This document shows, piece by piece, positions 8,956 through 17,975 of a stretch of 52,970 nucleotides of DNA. The position numbers were made by a program, and so were the translations under genes. Under the pieces are notes generated by a model. The model had not been told where the DNA came from. It did not search any database and worked only from the letters and a program-made list of their open reading frames with translations. The stretch comes from JBBQKF01 sp038326615 (GTDB taxonomy: Bacteria; Bacillota; Clostridia; Saccharofermentanales; UBA5734). The DNA is taken from the NCBI GenBank assembly GCA_038326615.1, contig JBBQKF010000012.1, forward strand, positions 1 through 52,970, in the 5' to 3' direction. How positions within the stretch are numbered: position 1 is the first letter of the stretch; each line of letters starts with the position of its first letter.

Positions 8956-11900
8956 AGGATTTCGCAAAAGCTGTTTTCTGTCACGACTTTGAAGAGAGCG
9001 TTACACGAGAACAAACGCAGGCATGGTTGTATGATAATCTTCCAAAATACCAAGCTTTCATAAGCCTTAATATGTTATGTCGTGATGGTGCAAAATCATA
9101 CACAACAATTAAACAAGAGTTATTTGGAAACGATGAAAATGCTGACAAGGCACTCGACGCTTTGCTGGTAATAGTTTCGCTCGCTTCAAAAGACGGAAGT
9201 ATTTTATTCCCTGTTCGCCTTCACATGTTTCTACGCGGGTTACAAGGATTATATGCCTGCTCTAATCCAAAGTGTACATGTGCCAAACATTCATCTGATG
9301 AAAAGCTGTCTCTTGGAAAAGTTATCTCGATTTCTAAAGATAAGTGTGATTGTGGGGGACGAATCTACGAACTTGTAAACCATATTAAATGCGGTGCATT
9401 ATACTTTCAAGTCTATGTTCAAAAGAATGACGGTAAGCCGTTTTGGTATGTATTTCCTCAACGAGGATTGAAAAATGACGAAACAAATCCATTAGAAAAA
9501 ATGCTGCTTTATGTGGTTCCGCACGGGTATCAGAAAAGTAAAAAAGAAAAAATAGGATCTCTTGACCCTTTAACTGGAAAACTGTACCTTTCACCTCAAA
9601 ATAATGATAATTTACTTACGGTTACATATAATGACGAATTCAACACAAAGTGGCAGGCATATACATTTGGCAGTTGCCCTAAATGTAGAAAACCTATGCA
9701 CCTTAAACCTCCCACAGACTTTTCAACAAAGGGTAATATTCCTTTTTATAATCTGACCAAGGCTCAATTTGAATTGCAACCTATCAAGTCGGAAACATTA
9801 ATCAACCAAGGAAGAAAAGTGCTTCTTTTTTCTGATTCACGTCAAAATGCGGCGAAGTTGGCACTTGATTTATCAAAATCATCTGATGCAGATGCCTTCC
9901 GTCAGGCTGTTATGATTTCCACACTTCTTTTACGTGCTGATGGAAAAGAGCATTCGTTGTCGGATTTATATTCAGCGTTCCTGGATGTCTGCATTCAAAA
10001 TAAACTTAGCTTTTTTAATGGAAAAAGCAAAAATAAACTTGATGACGACAAACGTAAATTCAACATTATTAAGAATAGAGCCAAAAAACGAGGAACGATT
10101 GTAGACTATTCTGCATCTTCATTTAATTTTGGTGCTTTACCAGACGACTATTATGAACAGTTGCTTACGTTCTTTACAGAAAGCCCACGCTCTTTCAAGG
10201 ATATAGGAATAGGTTTCTTAGCTCCAGTTTCTTCGATACTTGAGGATTGCCTGTTCGATTTAGAAGAAGATGGTCTTAAGATAGACAAGACTATTTTTTA
10301 TCAATTACTTGTCATATTATTCTGGGATGTTATGGACGATAGTGCGGCTCTTGGTGAAATTATTCAAGATGATATTAGAAAAGGGCTTCCCGGACGAAGC
10401 AAAGCAACAAATTTTGGATTAGGCTTTGATTTTGCAACGCAGTTAGATAAAGGGTTAATAAATCGAATTAAAGAATTTTTGAAAACCGATAATTCTGCTA
10501 CAGAAAAAATAGTTAATCGGGTACGCGATTGCTTTTTTGCAGCCTCATCTCAAAATCGCTATTACATTAAATTGTCTGCGGTAAAAATAGAGTTGGCTGA
10601 TGAAAAATTTATTTGGTATAGGTGTGTCAAATGCGGAAAACTTTCCCCATTTAAAATTGGTGATTATTGTGGTGCATGTTACGATTCAACGAGTTTAGTT
10701 CGTATCAGTGACACTGAATTATCACGTTTTGATTTTTGGCGTGTTCCAGTTCTTAATGCACTAAAGGAAATTGTCAGTATTCATACCATTGTCACTGAAG
10801 AACACACTGCTCAATTATCACACAAAGAAACAAGAAGTGATACTTGGAGTCGAACCGAAAAATATGAAATGCGCTTCCAAGATATTAACGCAGGCGAATA
10901 TGGAGAAGATTCGATAGATGTTCTTAGCTGTACGACGACTATGGAAGTGGGTATTGATATTGGGTCATTGACAGCTGTTGGACTTCGCAACATACCACCT
11001 ATGAGAGAAAACTACCAGCAAAGAGCTGGGCGTGCAGGCCGTAAAAATGCGGGCATATCCACTATTGTTACATATGCTTCTGGAGGAATACATGACAGTC
11101 ATTACTTTTCACATCCCGATGAGATGATTTCTGGTTCTCCACGCAAGCCTTGGATTGATCGGGAAAACAGAAAAATCAAGCAACGTCATATAAATATGAT
11201 AGTGTTGAACGGTTTTATGTCCAGTTCCGAAATGAAAACCAAATATAATGGAATTGTCGATGTTGGCATGATAGAATTTTGCGAAAAGTTTGGAGTGAAC
11301 TTCATTAACTATGCAGAATCCTTAGCTTTTGCAACTGATGAAACAGTTAATCGGTTCCGTGAAATTGCTCGTAATGTTTTAGAAGAAGGACACCGAAACC
11401 AATATATCAATAATGAAAAAGAGACTCCTGCTTTTGATGTATTCTATTCGGAAGGCTTTATTCCATCGTACTCATTTCCTAAAAATGTCGTACGTTTCTT
11501 TGTTGAAAAGGAATCTGAACGTGGAAAGAATGCCCCTCGCGACATTGAGTATGCACCCGAACGAGATATTGCTGTTGCTCTCAGTGAATATGCACCAGGC
11601 AGGTTTGTTACGATTGATAAGAAGATATTTAAAAGCGGAGGTCTTTACGCCAATCCACGGCCAAAAGGTTTTGAAAGAAACCAAGCTGAGTTTTACTTCA
11701 ACAATCATGATTATTGCAAGGATATTTATGTCTGTAGCGAATGCAATTGGTTTGGTGATAAACAAGATGACACCAATGGGATGTCTTGTCCTTATTGTGG
11801 TGCATTAATTGAACATCGAAAAACGCTACGCCCGTGGGGGTTTTCTCCAGTGAAAGGCGATGCCAAAAAGTATGAGGACGAAGAAGAGCAATATACCTAT

Positions 11901-12683
11901 GCTGAAGCTCCGTATTACTCTTATGTACCTGAAGACACTAAAATGAATAACTTCAAGCAAAGTAGAATCCGTTTTGCAAATCTTCCTGACAGAAAAGTTC
12001 TAACCGTAAATATGGGCAAAAATAAAAATGGATTCAACATTTGCAAAAAGTGTGGTGGAACTGAGGTTGATGATGGAAAGAACAACGGAAATTTTGCGTT
12101 CTCACAACCGTATCACGACAATCATCCATTATGCCGTCATGAAGGTACGGTTGAAACAAATCTATATTTAGGATATGAATTTTTAACTGATATGTTTATG
12201 TTGGATATTTCATATGATTCGACAAAACTTGTAAGCAACAAAAATACTGAAGAAAAAAGCATTCTGCGGGCTGCCGTAACGACTCTTCATGAAGCGTTAA
12301 AAAAAGCTGTTTCCTTAGTACTTGATATCGATTACAATGAAATAAGCGGCGGATGGCGTCCGAGATATGGCAGCAATGGTGATTCTCATATAGAAATGTT
12401 CTTTTACGACAATCTTACGAGTGGTGCGGGATATTCATCATTGATTGGTTCAATTCTTGATGAGGTGCTTGAAAAAGCCAAATACATCCTTGCCGAATGT
12501 GAATGTTCTCGTTCGTGCAAAAACTGTCCTTGGGTTGTAACATATGATGACTGTCATTTAATACGAGAAATATATAAGCAATATCATATGCAAGATTACA
12601 ATTTGATACACAGCGCAGGAGGTAGCAGCCAAGGAAAAGAAGTGGTCATTACAAATATTTCAAATGATTCGTTTGTTTGGTAA
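8919..12683 (+). CDS. DEAH helicase, C-terminal part with zinc ribbons and DUF1998/MZB-type domain
   Basis: The continuation of the helicase in another frame; it has no good independent start (first usual start codon is TTG 9027). Several Cys pairs suggest zinc ribbons: near 9260-9350, at CPKCRKPM (about 9675), CVKCGK...CGAC (about 10630) and CSECNW...CPYCGA (about 11735). The helicase C domain is clear, with MEVGIDIGSL and QQRAGRAGR (motif VI, about 11020). The C-terminus has the DUF1998-type ending: LTSGAGYSS, then a CECSRSCKNCPW cysteine cluster. This architecture is shared by MrfA-type repair helicases and by the large helicases of Druantia (DruE) and DISARM. In this operon a phage-defence motor is the best guess, though the interruption may make it inactive. 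Confidence 0.8.
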   Translation, partial: FSSTGDEIIQRIKDFAKAVFCHDFEESVTREQTQAWLYDNLPKYQAFISLNMLCRDGAKSYTTIKQELFGNDENADKALDALLVIVSLASKDGSILFPVRLHMFLRGLQGLYACSNPKCTCAKHSSDEKLSLGKVISISKDKCDCGGRIYELVNHIKCGALYFQVYVQKNDGKPFWYVFPQRGLKNDETNPLEKMLLYVVPHGYQKSKKEKIGSLDPLTGKLYLSPQNNDNLLTVTYNDEFNTKWQAYTFGSCPKCRKPMHLKPPTDFSTKGNIPFYNLTKAQFELQPIKSETLINQGRKVLLFSDSRQNAAKLALDLSKSSDADAFRQAVMISTLLLRADGKEHSLSDLYSAFLDVCIQNKLSFFNGKSKNKLDDDKRKFNIIKNRAKKRGTIVDYSASSFNFGALPDDYYEQLLTFFTESPRSFKDIGIGFLAPVSSILEDCLFDLEEDGLKIDKTIFYQLLVILFWDVMDDSAALGEIIQDDIRKGLPGRSKATNFGLGFDFATQLDKGLINRIKEFLKTDNSATEKIVNRVRDCFFAASSQNRYYIKLSAVKIELADEKFIWYRCVKCGKLSPFKIGDYCGACYDSTSLVRISDTELSRFDFWRVPVLNALKEIVSIHTIVTEEHTAQLSHKETRSDTWSRTEKYEMRFQDINAGEYGEDSIDVLSCTTTMEVGIDIGSLTAVGLRNIPPMRENYQQRAGRAGRKNAGISTIVTYASGGIHDSHYFSHPDEMISGSPRKPWIDRENRKIKQRHINMIVLNGFMSSSEMKTKYNGIVDVGMIEFCEKFGVNFINYAESLAFATDETVNRFREIARNVLEEGHRNQYINNEKETPAFDVFYSEGFIPSYSFPKNVVRFFVEKESERGKNAPRDIEYAPERDIAVALSEYAPGRFVTIDKKIFKSGGLYANPRPKGFERNQAEFYFNNHDYCKDIYVCSECNWFGDKQDDTNGMSCPYCGALIEHRKTLRPWGFSPVKGDAKKYEDEEEQYTYAEAPYYSYVPEDTKMNNFKQSRIRFANLPDRKVLTVNMGKNKNGFNICKKCGGTEVDDGKNNGNFAFSQPYHDNHPLCRHEGTVETNLYLGYEFLTDMFMLDISYDSTKLVSNKNTEEKSILRAAVTTLHEALKKAVSLVLDIDYNEISGGWRPRYGSNGDSHIEMFFYDNLTSGAGYSSLIGSILDEVLEKAKYILAECECSRSCKNCPWVVTYDDCHLIREIYKQYHMQDYNLIHSAGGSSQGKEVVITNISNDSFVW

Positions 12684-12797
12684 CAACTTAATTTTGAACC
12701 AAACACTGCTCATTATCTTATTATCATAACAATGTGTCTCTTAGTAGTTTCGCTTGCTACAAAATTATCGGAATAGTCATAAACAATAAAGCAATAA

Positions 12798-12827
12798 ATG
12801 TCAATGTGTTGCTAAACACATTGACAT
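12798..12827. repeat. Perfect 13-bp inverted repeat with 4-nt loop
   Basis: ATGTCAATGTGTT and its exact reverse complement are separated by GCTA, about 115 bp after the helicase stop. There is no T-tract, so it is more like an operator or a mobile-element end than a classical terminator. Nothing else was recognised between 12684 and 12893. Confidence 0.7.
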
Positions 12828-12893
12828 ACAATAATTACCGTTATCGATCTCCACGGTATAATATTTGTGACCAAAAGGATGATGCAAATGGAC

Positions 12894-13040
12894 CTATTTG
12901 CATATTTTCACCAATAATTCATCAATTGCATCGGTATGTCTATTTTCTACAAGAAGCTTATTGCGCCATTCGTTGAGACTGAGAATTATCAGACGGTATT
13001 CCTTCTGCGTAAGTACAAGCTTGATTTTACGCTTAAACAT
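12894..13040 (-). CDS. 48-aa protein encoded with TnpV
   Basis: A 48-aa ORF reading MFKRKIKLVLTQKEYRLII onward, ending in DELLVKICK. It is too short for usual ORF cut-offs, but it has a GGGAGGT ribosome site and its start codon overlaps the tnpV stop by eight bases, so it is coupled to tnpV. Small proteins like this commonly follow tnpV in clostridial mobile elements. The function is unknown; the basic N-terminus and helical body would suit a DNA-binding accessory factor. Confidence 0.7.
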   Translation of the reverse strand: MFKRKIKLVLTQKEYRLIILSLNEWRNKLLVENRHTDAIDELLVKICK

Positions 13041-13410
13041 TGTAGATTACCTCCCAAAAAACAATTTCGGTGGCACAGTGCCGGATATTATTCATAGCCC
13101 CTACCCATGCCAACTGGTCGAAGGCTTTTAGTTCTTCGGTGATGTCTTCAGACTTAGCCATTTGTTCCATCAGATTTTCAAGCATGTCCCTCGCTCTATT
13201 TTCAACCGCTTTACAATGCTGGAAAAGAGAAGCAGAAATCATCAGCTGTCTGTAGAGACCAGGCTTATTGTTTTCCAGCCAAGCCTTATGTGCCATACCG
13301 AACCTGCCGAGAACGATATTCTTTTCTTCGTCCGGTAAAGTGAGATTTGGCAATAGATAATCGCCAACCTGAGTATATGTACCGCTCATTTCTTCAAATA
13401 TTGTTTTCAT
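13033..13410 (-). CDS. tnpV: TnpV-family transposon-encoded protein
   Basis: A 125-aa protein that matches the TnpV family throughout: an N-terminal FEEMSGTYTQVGDYLLPNLTLP segment, a central LYRQLMISASL stretch, and the C-terminal WVGAMNNIRHCATEIV. TnpV proteins are encoded on clostridial integrative elements and are thought to be accessory to transposition. AAAGGTGG, the ribosome site, lies about nine bases before ATG 13410, inside one arm of a hairpin. No recombinase accompanies it here, so it marks a remnant of a mobile element at the right edge of the helicase island. Confidence 0.85.
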   Translation of the reverse strand: MKTIFEEMSGTYTQVGDYLLPNLTLPDEEKNIVLGRFGMAHKAWLENNKPGLYRQLMISASLFQHCKAVENRARDMLENLMEQMAKSEDITEELKAFDQLAWVGAMNNIRHCATEIVFWEVIYNV

Positions 13411-13415
13411 AAATC

Positions 13416-13454
13416 AAAACCACCTTTCGCTTTTATTGTAGCAAAGGTGGTTTT
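13416..13454 (-). promoter_or_regulatory. 12-bp inverted repeat sequestering the tnpV ribosome site
   Basis: AAAACCACCTTT (13416-13427) and its exact complement (13443-13454) flank a 15-nt loop. On the minus-strand transcript the arm nearest tnpV contains its AAAGGTGG ribosome site. Transcripts entering from outside would fold and block translation, a known way for transposons to avoid expression by read-through. It could also act as a terminator. Confidence 0.5.
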
Positions 13455-13758
13455 CAAAGTAAAATGTGTGGATTTAAAAAATGGAATATACCTGCCTGTC
13501 TGCATTTAAAGCCTTGATTTTAGAATACTTTATTGAGTTTCGTTATGAACACTCGTACCAAATTACTCTAGCTTTGATACTTTATGTTTCACTGTTAGAG
13601 TATTTTTTTATAAATATTTACTTTAACTGGAATTATTTAGATTTATTGGTTGCTTAAAAACATTATAAAACGATAAAAATCTTGTCTTGTAGATTAAAAC
13701 ATATTTACACCAATTGACAATACTCTATCCAAAACTCTATCAATATGTTGCCAAATAT

Positions 13759-13927
13759 CAATAAAATAAGCCTTCAAATTTCATCAAAAACATCACGCGC
13801 TTTTCATCATAATATGCATTAAATTTTCAACAAAATAAGCCTTCAAGTTTCATCAAAAAAAGCACTCACTTTTCGCATAAAAAGATTTTCAAATATCACC
13901 AAAATGAATATTCAAATTTCATCAAAA
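13759..13927. repeat. Imperfect direct repeats upstream of xylA
   Basis: Two 32-bp copies (13759-13790 and 13828-13859) differ at two positions and start 69 bp apart; each contains AAAATAAGCCTTCAA. A third, shorter copy of the TTCAAATTTCATCAAAA core lies at 13911-13927, just before the xylA promoter. The remaining part of the 13455-14103 gap holds no ORF I would support. Confidence 0.65.
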
Positions 13928-13933
13928 TAGATA

Positions 13934-13982
13934 TTGACATCGAAATATAATTGTGATAAATTTAAAGTGTTCACGAGCACAC
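13934..13982 (+). promoter_or_regulatory. xylA promoter with LacI-type operator
   Basis: A consensus -35 TTGACA at 13934-13939 is 17 bp from a weaker -10 TAAATT (13957-13962). Right at the expected start of transcription lies GTGTTCACGAGCACAC (13967-13982), an imperfect palindrome with the central CG typical of LacI-family operators. A LacI-family regulator gene lies downstream of xylB, which fits. The pairing of regulator and site is inferred. Confidence 0.55.
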
Positions 13983-14103
13983 ACCATAATATTACTATTT
14001 AAAATCTGTAATCACTAATAAATCGGCAAAACAAAAGGAGTTGTGGCTTAAATTTTAAACATTAACATCTTAAATATTATTTATAAGAAAGAAGGGTAAA
14101 AAA

Positions 14104-15420
14104 ATGAATGAAAAATTTCCAGAAATTAAGAAAATTATGTATGAAGGACCAGCCAGCAAAAATATGCTTGCATATCGTTATTACAACCCAGATGAAGTCA
14201 TAGCAGGGAAAAAAATGAGAGATCATCTTAAATTTTCAGTAGCATGGTGGCATACACTTTGTGCTGGTGGTGGAGATATGTTTGGTTCAAGTACACAGGA
14301 CCGCACTTTTGGAGAGAAGACACCGAAAGAAATTGCTTTTGCTAAAGTAGATGCAGGCTTTGAAATTATGGAAAAACTAGACATAGATTATTTCTGTTTC
14401 CACGATTATGATCTTATAGAAGAAGCACTCACACTTGAGGAGTCAAACAAACGCTTAGATGAAGTTTCTGATTACATTTTAAAAAAACAAAAAGCTACTG
14501 GCAAAAAGCTCCTTTGGGGAACATCTAAACTCTTTGGAAATCCAAGATACATGAATGGTGCAGGAACTTCACCAAATGCTGATGTATTTGCCTATGCGGC
14601 TGCTCAAATTAAAAAGAATATTGAAGTAACTATTAAACTCAATGGAAGCGCTATTGTTTTTTGGGGCGGACGCGAAGGATATGAAACATTACTTAACACA
14701 GATATGAAGCTTGAACTTGATAACATGGCCCGCTTGATGCACATGGCTGTTGATTATGCCAGAAGCCTTGGTTTTAAAGGAGATTTCTATATCGAACCAA
14801 AGCCAAAAGAACCATCAAAACATCAATATGACTTTGATGCAGCAACTGCAATAGGATTTTTAAGACAATATGGACTTGATAAAGATTTCAAAATGAATAT
14901 TGAAGCAAACCATGCAACTCTTGCAGGACATACATTTCAACATGAACTTCGCGTTTCAACAATAAATGGCATGTTTGGATCAATCGATGCAAATCAGGGA
15001 GATTTACTATTAGGGTGGGACACAGATCAATTCCCAACCGATGCTTATAATTCAACTTATTGTATGTTGGAAGTAATTAAAGCAGGTGGATTTAAAAATG
15101 GCGGATTGAATTTTGACGCAAAAACAAGAAGATCATCACATGAACCAGTTGATGTATTCTACGGACACATTGCTGGGATTGATTCATTTGCACTTGGTCT
15201 GCGTAAAGCACTAGCTTTAATTGAAGATGGACGACTTGACTCAAACCTTGCTGACCGCTATTCTAGCTGGCAAATAGGTATTGGTGCTGACATTATTGCT
15301 GGAAAAGTTGGTTTATCTGAACTCGAAGCATATACACTTGCTAAAGGTGAAGTAACAAATAATAAGAGCGGACATCAGGAATATCTCGAAAACATTGTTA
15401 ACTCCGTATTGTTTAGCTAA
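14104..15420 (+). CDS. xylA: Xylose isomerase
   Basis: A 438-aa protein, the usual length for the class II xylose isomerases of Firmicutes. It converts D-xylose to D-xylulose in the cytoplasm using two divalent metal ions. Visible hallmarks are FCFHDYDLIEE around residue 100 (catalytic His and Asp), VFWGGREGYE, the metal-binding FYIEPKPKEPSKHQYDFD region, NIEANHATLAGHTF, and GSIDANQGD near residue 300. A GAAGGG ribosome site precedes ATG 14104. It has its own promoter with a LacI-type operator, a leader of about 130 nt, and a hairpin after the gene. xylB follows 190 bp later, so the two form a xylose-use unit. No xylose-specific transporter is next to it. Confidence 0.97.
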   Translation: MNEKFPEIKKIMYEGPASKNMLAYRYYNPDEVIAGKKMRDHLKFSVAWWHTLCAGGGDMFGSSTQDRTFGEKTPKEIAFAKVDAGFEIMEKLDIDYFCFHDYDLIEEALTLEESNKRLDEVSDYILKKQKATGKKLLWGTSKLFGNPRYMNGAGTSPNADVFAYAAAQIKKNIEVTIKLNGSAIVFWGGREGYETLLNTDMKLELDNMARLMHMAVDYARSLGFKGDFYIEPKPKEPSKHQYDFDAATAIGFLRQYGLDKDFKMNIEANHATLAGHTFQHELRVSTINGMFGSIDANQGDLLLGWDTDQFPTDAYNSTYCMLEVIKAGGFKNGGLNFDAKTRRSSHEPVDVFYGHIAGIDSFALGLRKALALIEDGRLDSNLADRYSSWQIGIGADIIAGKVGLSELEAYTLAKGEVTNNKSGHQEYLENIVNSVLFS

Positions 15421-15447
15421 AATGTTTATTTAATATTAAACAATGCT

Positions 15448-15477
15448 TCCGGTAGATAATTTTTTTATCGGAAGTTT
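15448..15477 (+). terminator. Hairpin between xylA and xylB
   Basis: CTTCCG and CGGAAG arms enclose an AT-rich centre with a T7 run in the loop; the stem extends through TA/AT pairs. A weak terminator or an mRNA-stabilising hairpin is likely. The rest of the xylA-xylB gap contains AATCTTAAAGATT and AATCTGAATAAAT, a string also found before the Crp/Fnr gene. Confidence 0.45.
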
Positions 15478-15610
15478 GTGCTATTAATTTCTGTTAATTG
15501 CTATTCATCAAAGGTTTATTAAGTTATTATAGATATATTAATTAAGCAAAAATAAATTTTAAAAATCTTAAAGATTAGATGATAAATCTGAATAAATCAT
15601 GGAGGGAATT

Positions 15611-17134
15611 ATGAATTATTTAATAGGAATAGACATCGGTACTTCCGGTACTAAAACAGTTCTATTTGATGAAGAGGGTAAGGTAATTGCATCTGCAACA
15701 TCTGAATATGGGATGTCACAGCCACAAAATGGTTGGGCTGAGCAAAATCCATCCGATTGGTGGAAAGCAGTTTGTGAAACATCAAAGGCTGTTTTACAAA
15801 AAAACGAAATTGATGCTTCCAGTATTAAAGGAATCGGACTTTCTGGGCAAATGCACGGCCTTGTTATGCTTGACGAAAACAATGAAGTGTTGCGCCCATC
15901 GATTATCTGGTGCGATCAAAGAACAAAAGCTGAATGTATTGAAATTACAAACAAAGTTGGAGCTGAAAAATTAGTCGAAATTACTGCAAATCCTGCATTG
16001 ACTGGATTTACAGCATCAAAGATTTTGTGGGTCAGAAACAATGAACCAGATATTTACAAAAAATGCAAACACATTCTTTTGCCTAAGGATTATATACGTT
16101 TTTGCCTAACAGGTGAATATGCGACTGAAGTTTCTGATGCTTCAGGAATGCAACTTCTCGATGTAAAAAACCGTTGCTGGTCAAAAGAAGTGCTGCAATT
16201 GCTTGATATAGAAGAATCCTTACTTGGAAAAGTTTATGAATCCGTAGAAATTACTGGATATGTAAGTGATAAAGCAAGCACTCTTACAGGCCTTTATGCT
16301 AATACTCCTGTAGTTGGTGGTGCGGGGGATAATGCAGCAGCAGCTGTTGGAACTGGAGTAGTTACTGACGGTAAAGCTTTTACTACAATTGGAACATCAG
16401 GCGTTGTTTATGCACATACAAGCAAACTAATGATTGATCCGAAAGGCCGTGTGCACACATTTTGCTGTGCAGTGCCTGGACAATGGCATGTCATGGGTGT
16501 TACGCAAGGAGCAGGACTTTCTCTTAAATGGTTTAAAAAAGAATTCTGCATACAGGAAATAATGGATGCCGAAAAGCAGGGAATAGATCCATATCAGATA
16601 ATGGATGCAGAAGCACAAGCAATTCCTGTAGGGTGTGACGAATTGATTTATCTACCTTATATTATGGGTGAAAGGACACCTCATCTTGATCCTGATTGTC
16701 GTGGGGTCTTCTTTGGCCTTTCTGCAATGCATACACGCGCACATTTACTCCGTGCAGTTATGGAGGGCGTGGTTTACTCTCTTAAAGATTGTGCAGGGAT
16801 TCTTTCTGGTCTAGGTGTTTCATTCAACGAAATGCTTGCTTGTGGCGGCGGTGGTAAAAGTGCGGTCTGGAGACAAATGCTTACAGATGGTTATGAATGT
16901 CCTGTTGTTACTCTTGAAACAGACGAAGGTCCGGCGCTTGGCGTTGCAATACTAGCAGGTGTTGGCACAGGATTATATTCATCCGTTGAAGATGCATGTA
17001 AAAAATTAATAAAACAGAATAATCCAATTTATCCTGTAGAAACAAATGTCAAGAAAATGAATAAAATTTATGAAGTATATAAAAATCTTTATCCCCAGCT
17101 AAAAGATTCATTTAAGATGCTAAAAGAAGTATGA
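15611..17134 (+). CDS. xylB: Xylulokinase
   Basis: A 507-aa FGGY-family sugar kinase that phosphorylates D-xylulose to xylulose 5-phosphate for the pentose phosphate pathway. The N-terminal phosphate-binding loop GIDIGTSGTKTVLFD, the LSGQMHGLV and WCDQRT substrate segments (both characteristic of xylulokinases), TIGTSGVVYAH, and the C-terminal ACGGGGKSAVWRQ adenosine motif are all present. The ORF extends 12 bases upstream to an ATG at 15599, but that ATG is part of the GGAGGG ribosome site that serves ATG 15611. Its partner is xylA. Confidence 0.96.
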   Translation: MNYLIGIDIGTSGTKTVLFDEEGKVIASATSEYGMSQPQNGWAEQNPSDWWKAVCETSKAVLQKNEIDASSIKGIGLSGQMHGLVMLDENNEVLRPSIIWCDQRTKAECIEITNKVGAEKLVEITANPALTGFTASKILWVRNNEPDIYKKCKHILLPKDYIRFCLTGEYATEVSDASGMQLLDVKNRCWSKEVLQLLDIEESLLGKVYESVEITGYVSDKASTLTGLYANTPVVGGAGDNAAAAVGTGVVTDGKAFTTIGTSGVVYAHTSKLMIDPKGRVHTFCCAVPGQWHVMGVTQGAGLSLKWFKKEFCIQEIMDAEKQGIDPYQIMDAEAQAIPVGCDELIYLPYIMGERTPHLDPDCRGVFFGLSAMHTRAHLLRAVMEGVVYSLKDCAGILSGLGVSFNEMLACGGGGKSAVWRQMLTDGYECPVVTLETDEGPALGVAILAGVGTGLYSSVEDACKKLIKQNNPIYPVETNVKKMNKIYEVYKNLYPQLKDSFKMLKEV

Positions 17135-17277
17135 TTAATTTAGTCTCACAATAACGTTTGATAAAAAAGAGAATGAAAAGAGAATTTAGAAAATCGGAAT
17201 ATTTTTAACCTCATGTAGCAAGAATTCTCCCTCCTCTATTCAACCTTACACGCGAATGCGAGAAGAATAGGTGGGAG

Positions 17278-17877
17278 ATGAATTGGGCAAATAGTATATT
17301 AAAATCAGCAACCATTAGTCAAAAACCCTCTGGGGATTATTATATATCCATATTGTTTGAATATGAATCGGATATTAAGCCTATTATTCCTACACCCGAA
17401 AAGGTAATAGGACTAGATTATTCATCGAAATCTCTGTATATAGACAGTGAAGTTAATAACCCAAATCCAAGATTGTACAGGAAGGCAGAGCTAAAGCTTG
17501 CCAGGGAACAAAAGAAACTTTCCAGAAGAAAGAAAGGCGGAAGTAACTGGAACAAGCAAAGGATTAAGGTGGCAAAAAAGCACGAAAAGGTCACAAACCA
17601 AAGGAAGGACTTCCTTCACAAGGAATCGAGGCAGATAACCAATGCTTATGATGCGGTGGTGATAGAATACCTTAACATGCGAAGTCTAGCACAGTGCCTA
17701 CGCCTCGGCAAATCCACACACGATAACGGATACGGGATGCTGAAGACATTTCTGAAGTACAAGCTCGAAGTGGTGGGCAAGCAGCTAATAGTAGTTGACA
17801 GGTTCTTTCCATCAAGCAAGCGGTGTAGCTGCTGTCACTACAGGAACAGGGAACTAACCCTTGCAGATAGCATCTAG
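17278..17877 (+). pseudogene. Truncated TnpB (IS200/IS605-type) remnant
   Basis: A 199-aa TnpB-like fragment. The RuvC I motif (IGLDYSSKSLYIDS), a Lys/Arg-rich linker, the RuvC II glutamate (VVIEYLNMRSL) and the first zinc-finger CxxC (SKRCSCCHYRN) are visible. The N-terminal 100-150 residues and everything after the first CxxC, including the second CxxC and the RuvC III aspartate, are missing; the frame ends in a stop and then foreign sequence. No TnpA accompanies it. It is a dead fragment between xylB and the LacI gene. The 17135-17277 gap before it holds nothing else I recognise. Confidence 0.85.
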
Positions 17878-17887
17878 TACTATATTG

Positions 17888-17920
17888 AAAATCACTGGCA
17901 CTTAGGTACTAGTGATTTTT
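17888..17920. terminator. Bidirectional terminator between xylB/TnpB and lacI-family gene
   Basis: AAAATCACT (17888-17896) pairs with AGTGATTTT (17911-17919) across a 14-nt loop, with T and A runs on both sides. It lies between convergent genes and can serve both strands. It might also be the conserved end hairpin of the degraded IS. Confidence 0.65.
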
Positions 17921-17975
17921 GCATCCACCCAAATCTTAATTATAATTGATTTAGTTAGTTATAATATTTTTATAT

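Noticed and set aside
12734..13131. Plus-strand ORFs of 77-80 aa opposite tnpV
   Set aside because: They are antisense to tnpV and its 48-aa companion, with no ribosome sites or recognisable motifs.
13759..13927. CRISPR array
   Set aside because: Repeats are imperfect, only two to three, and the intervening sequence itself is partly similar, unlike unique spacers; no cas genes.
17278..17877. Functional TnpB nuclease
   Set aside because: The N-terminus, the second zinc-finger CxxC and the RuvC III aspartate are missing, so it is a dead fragment.
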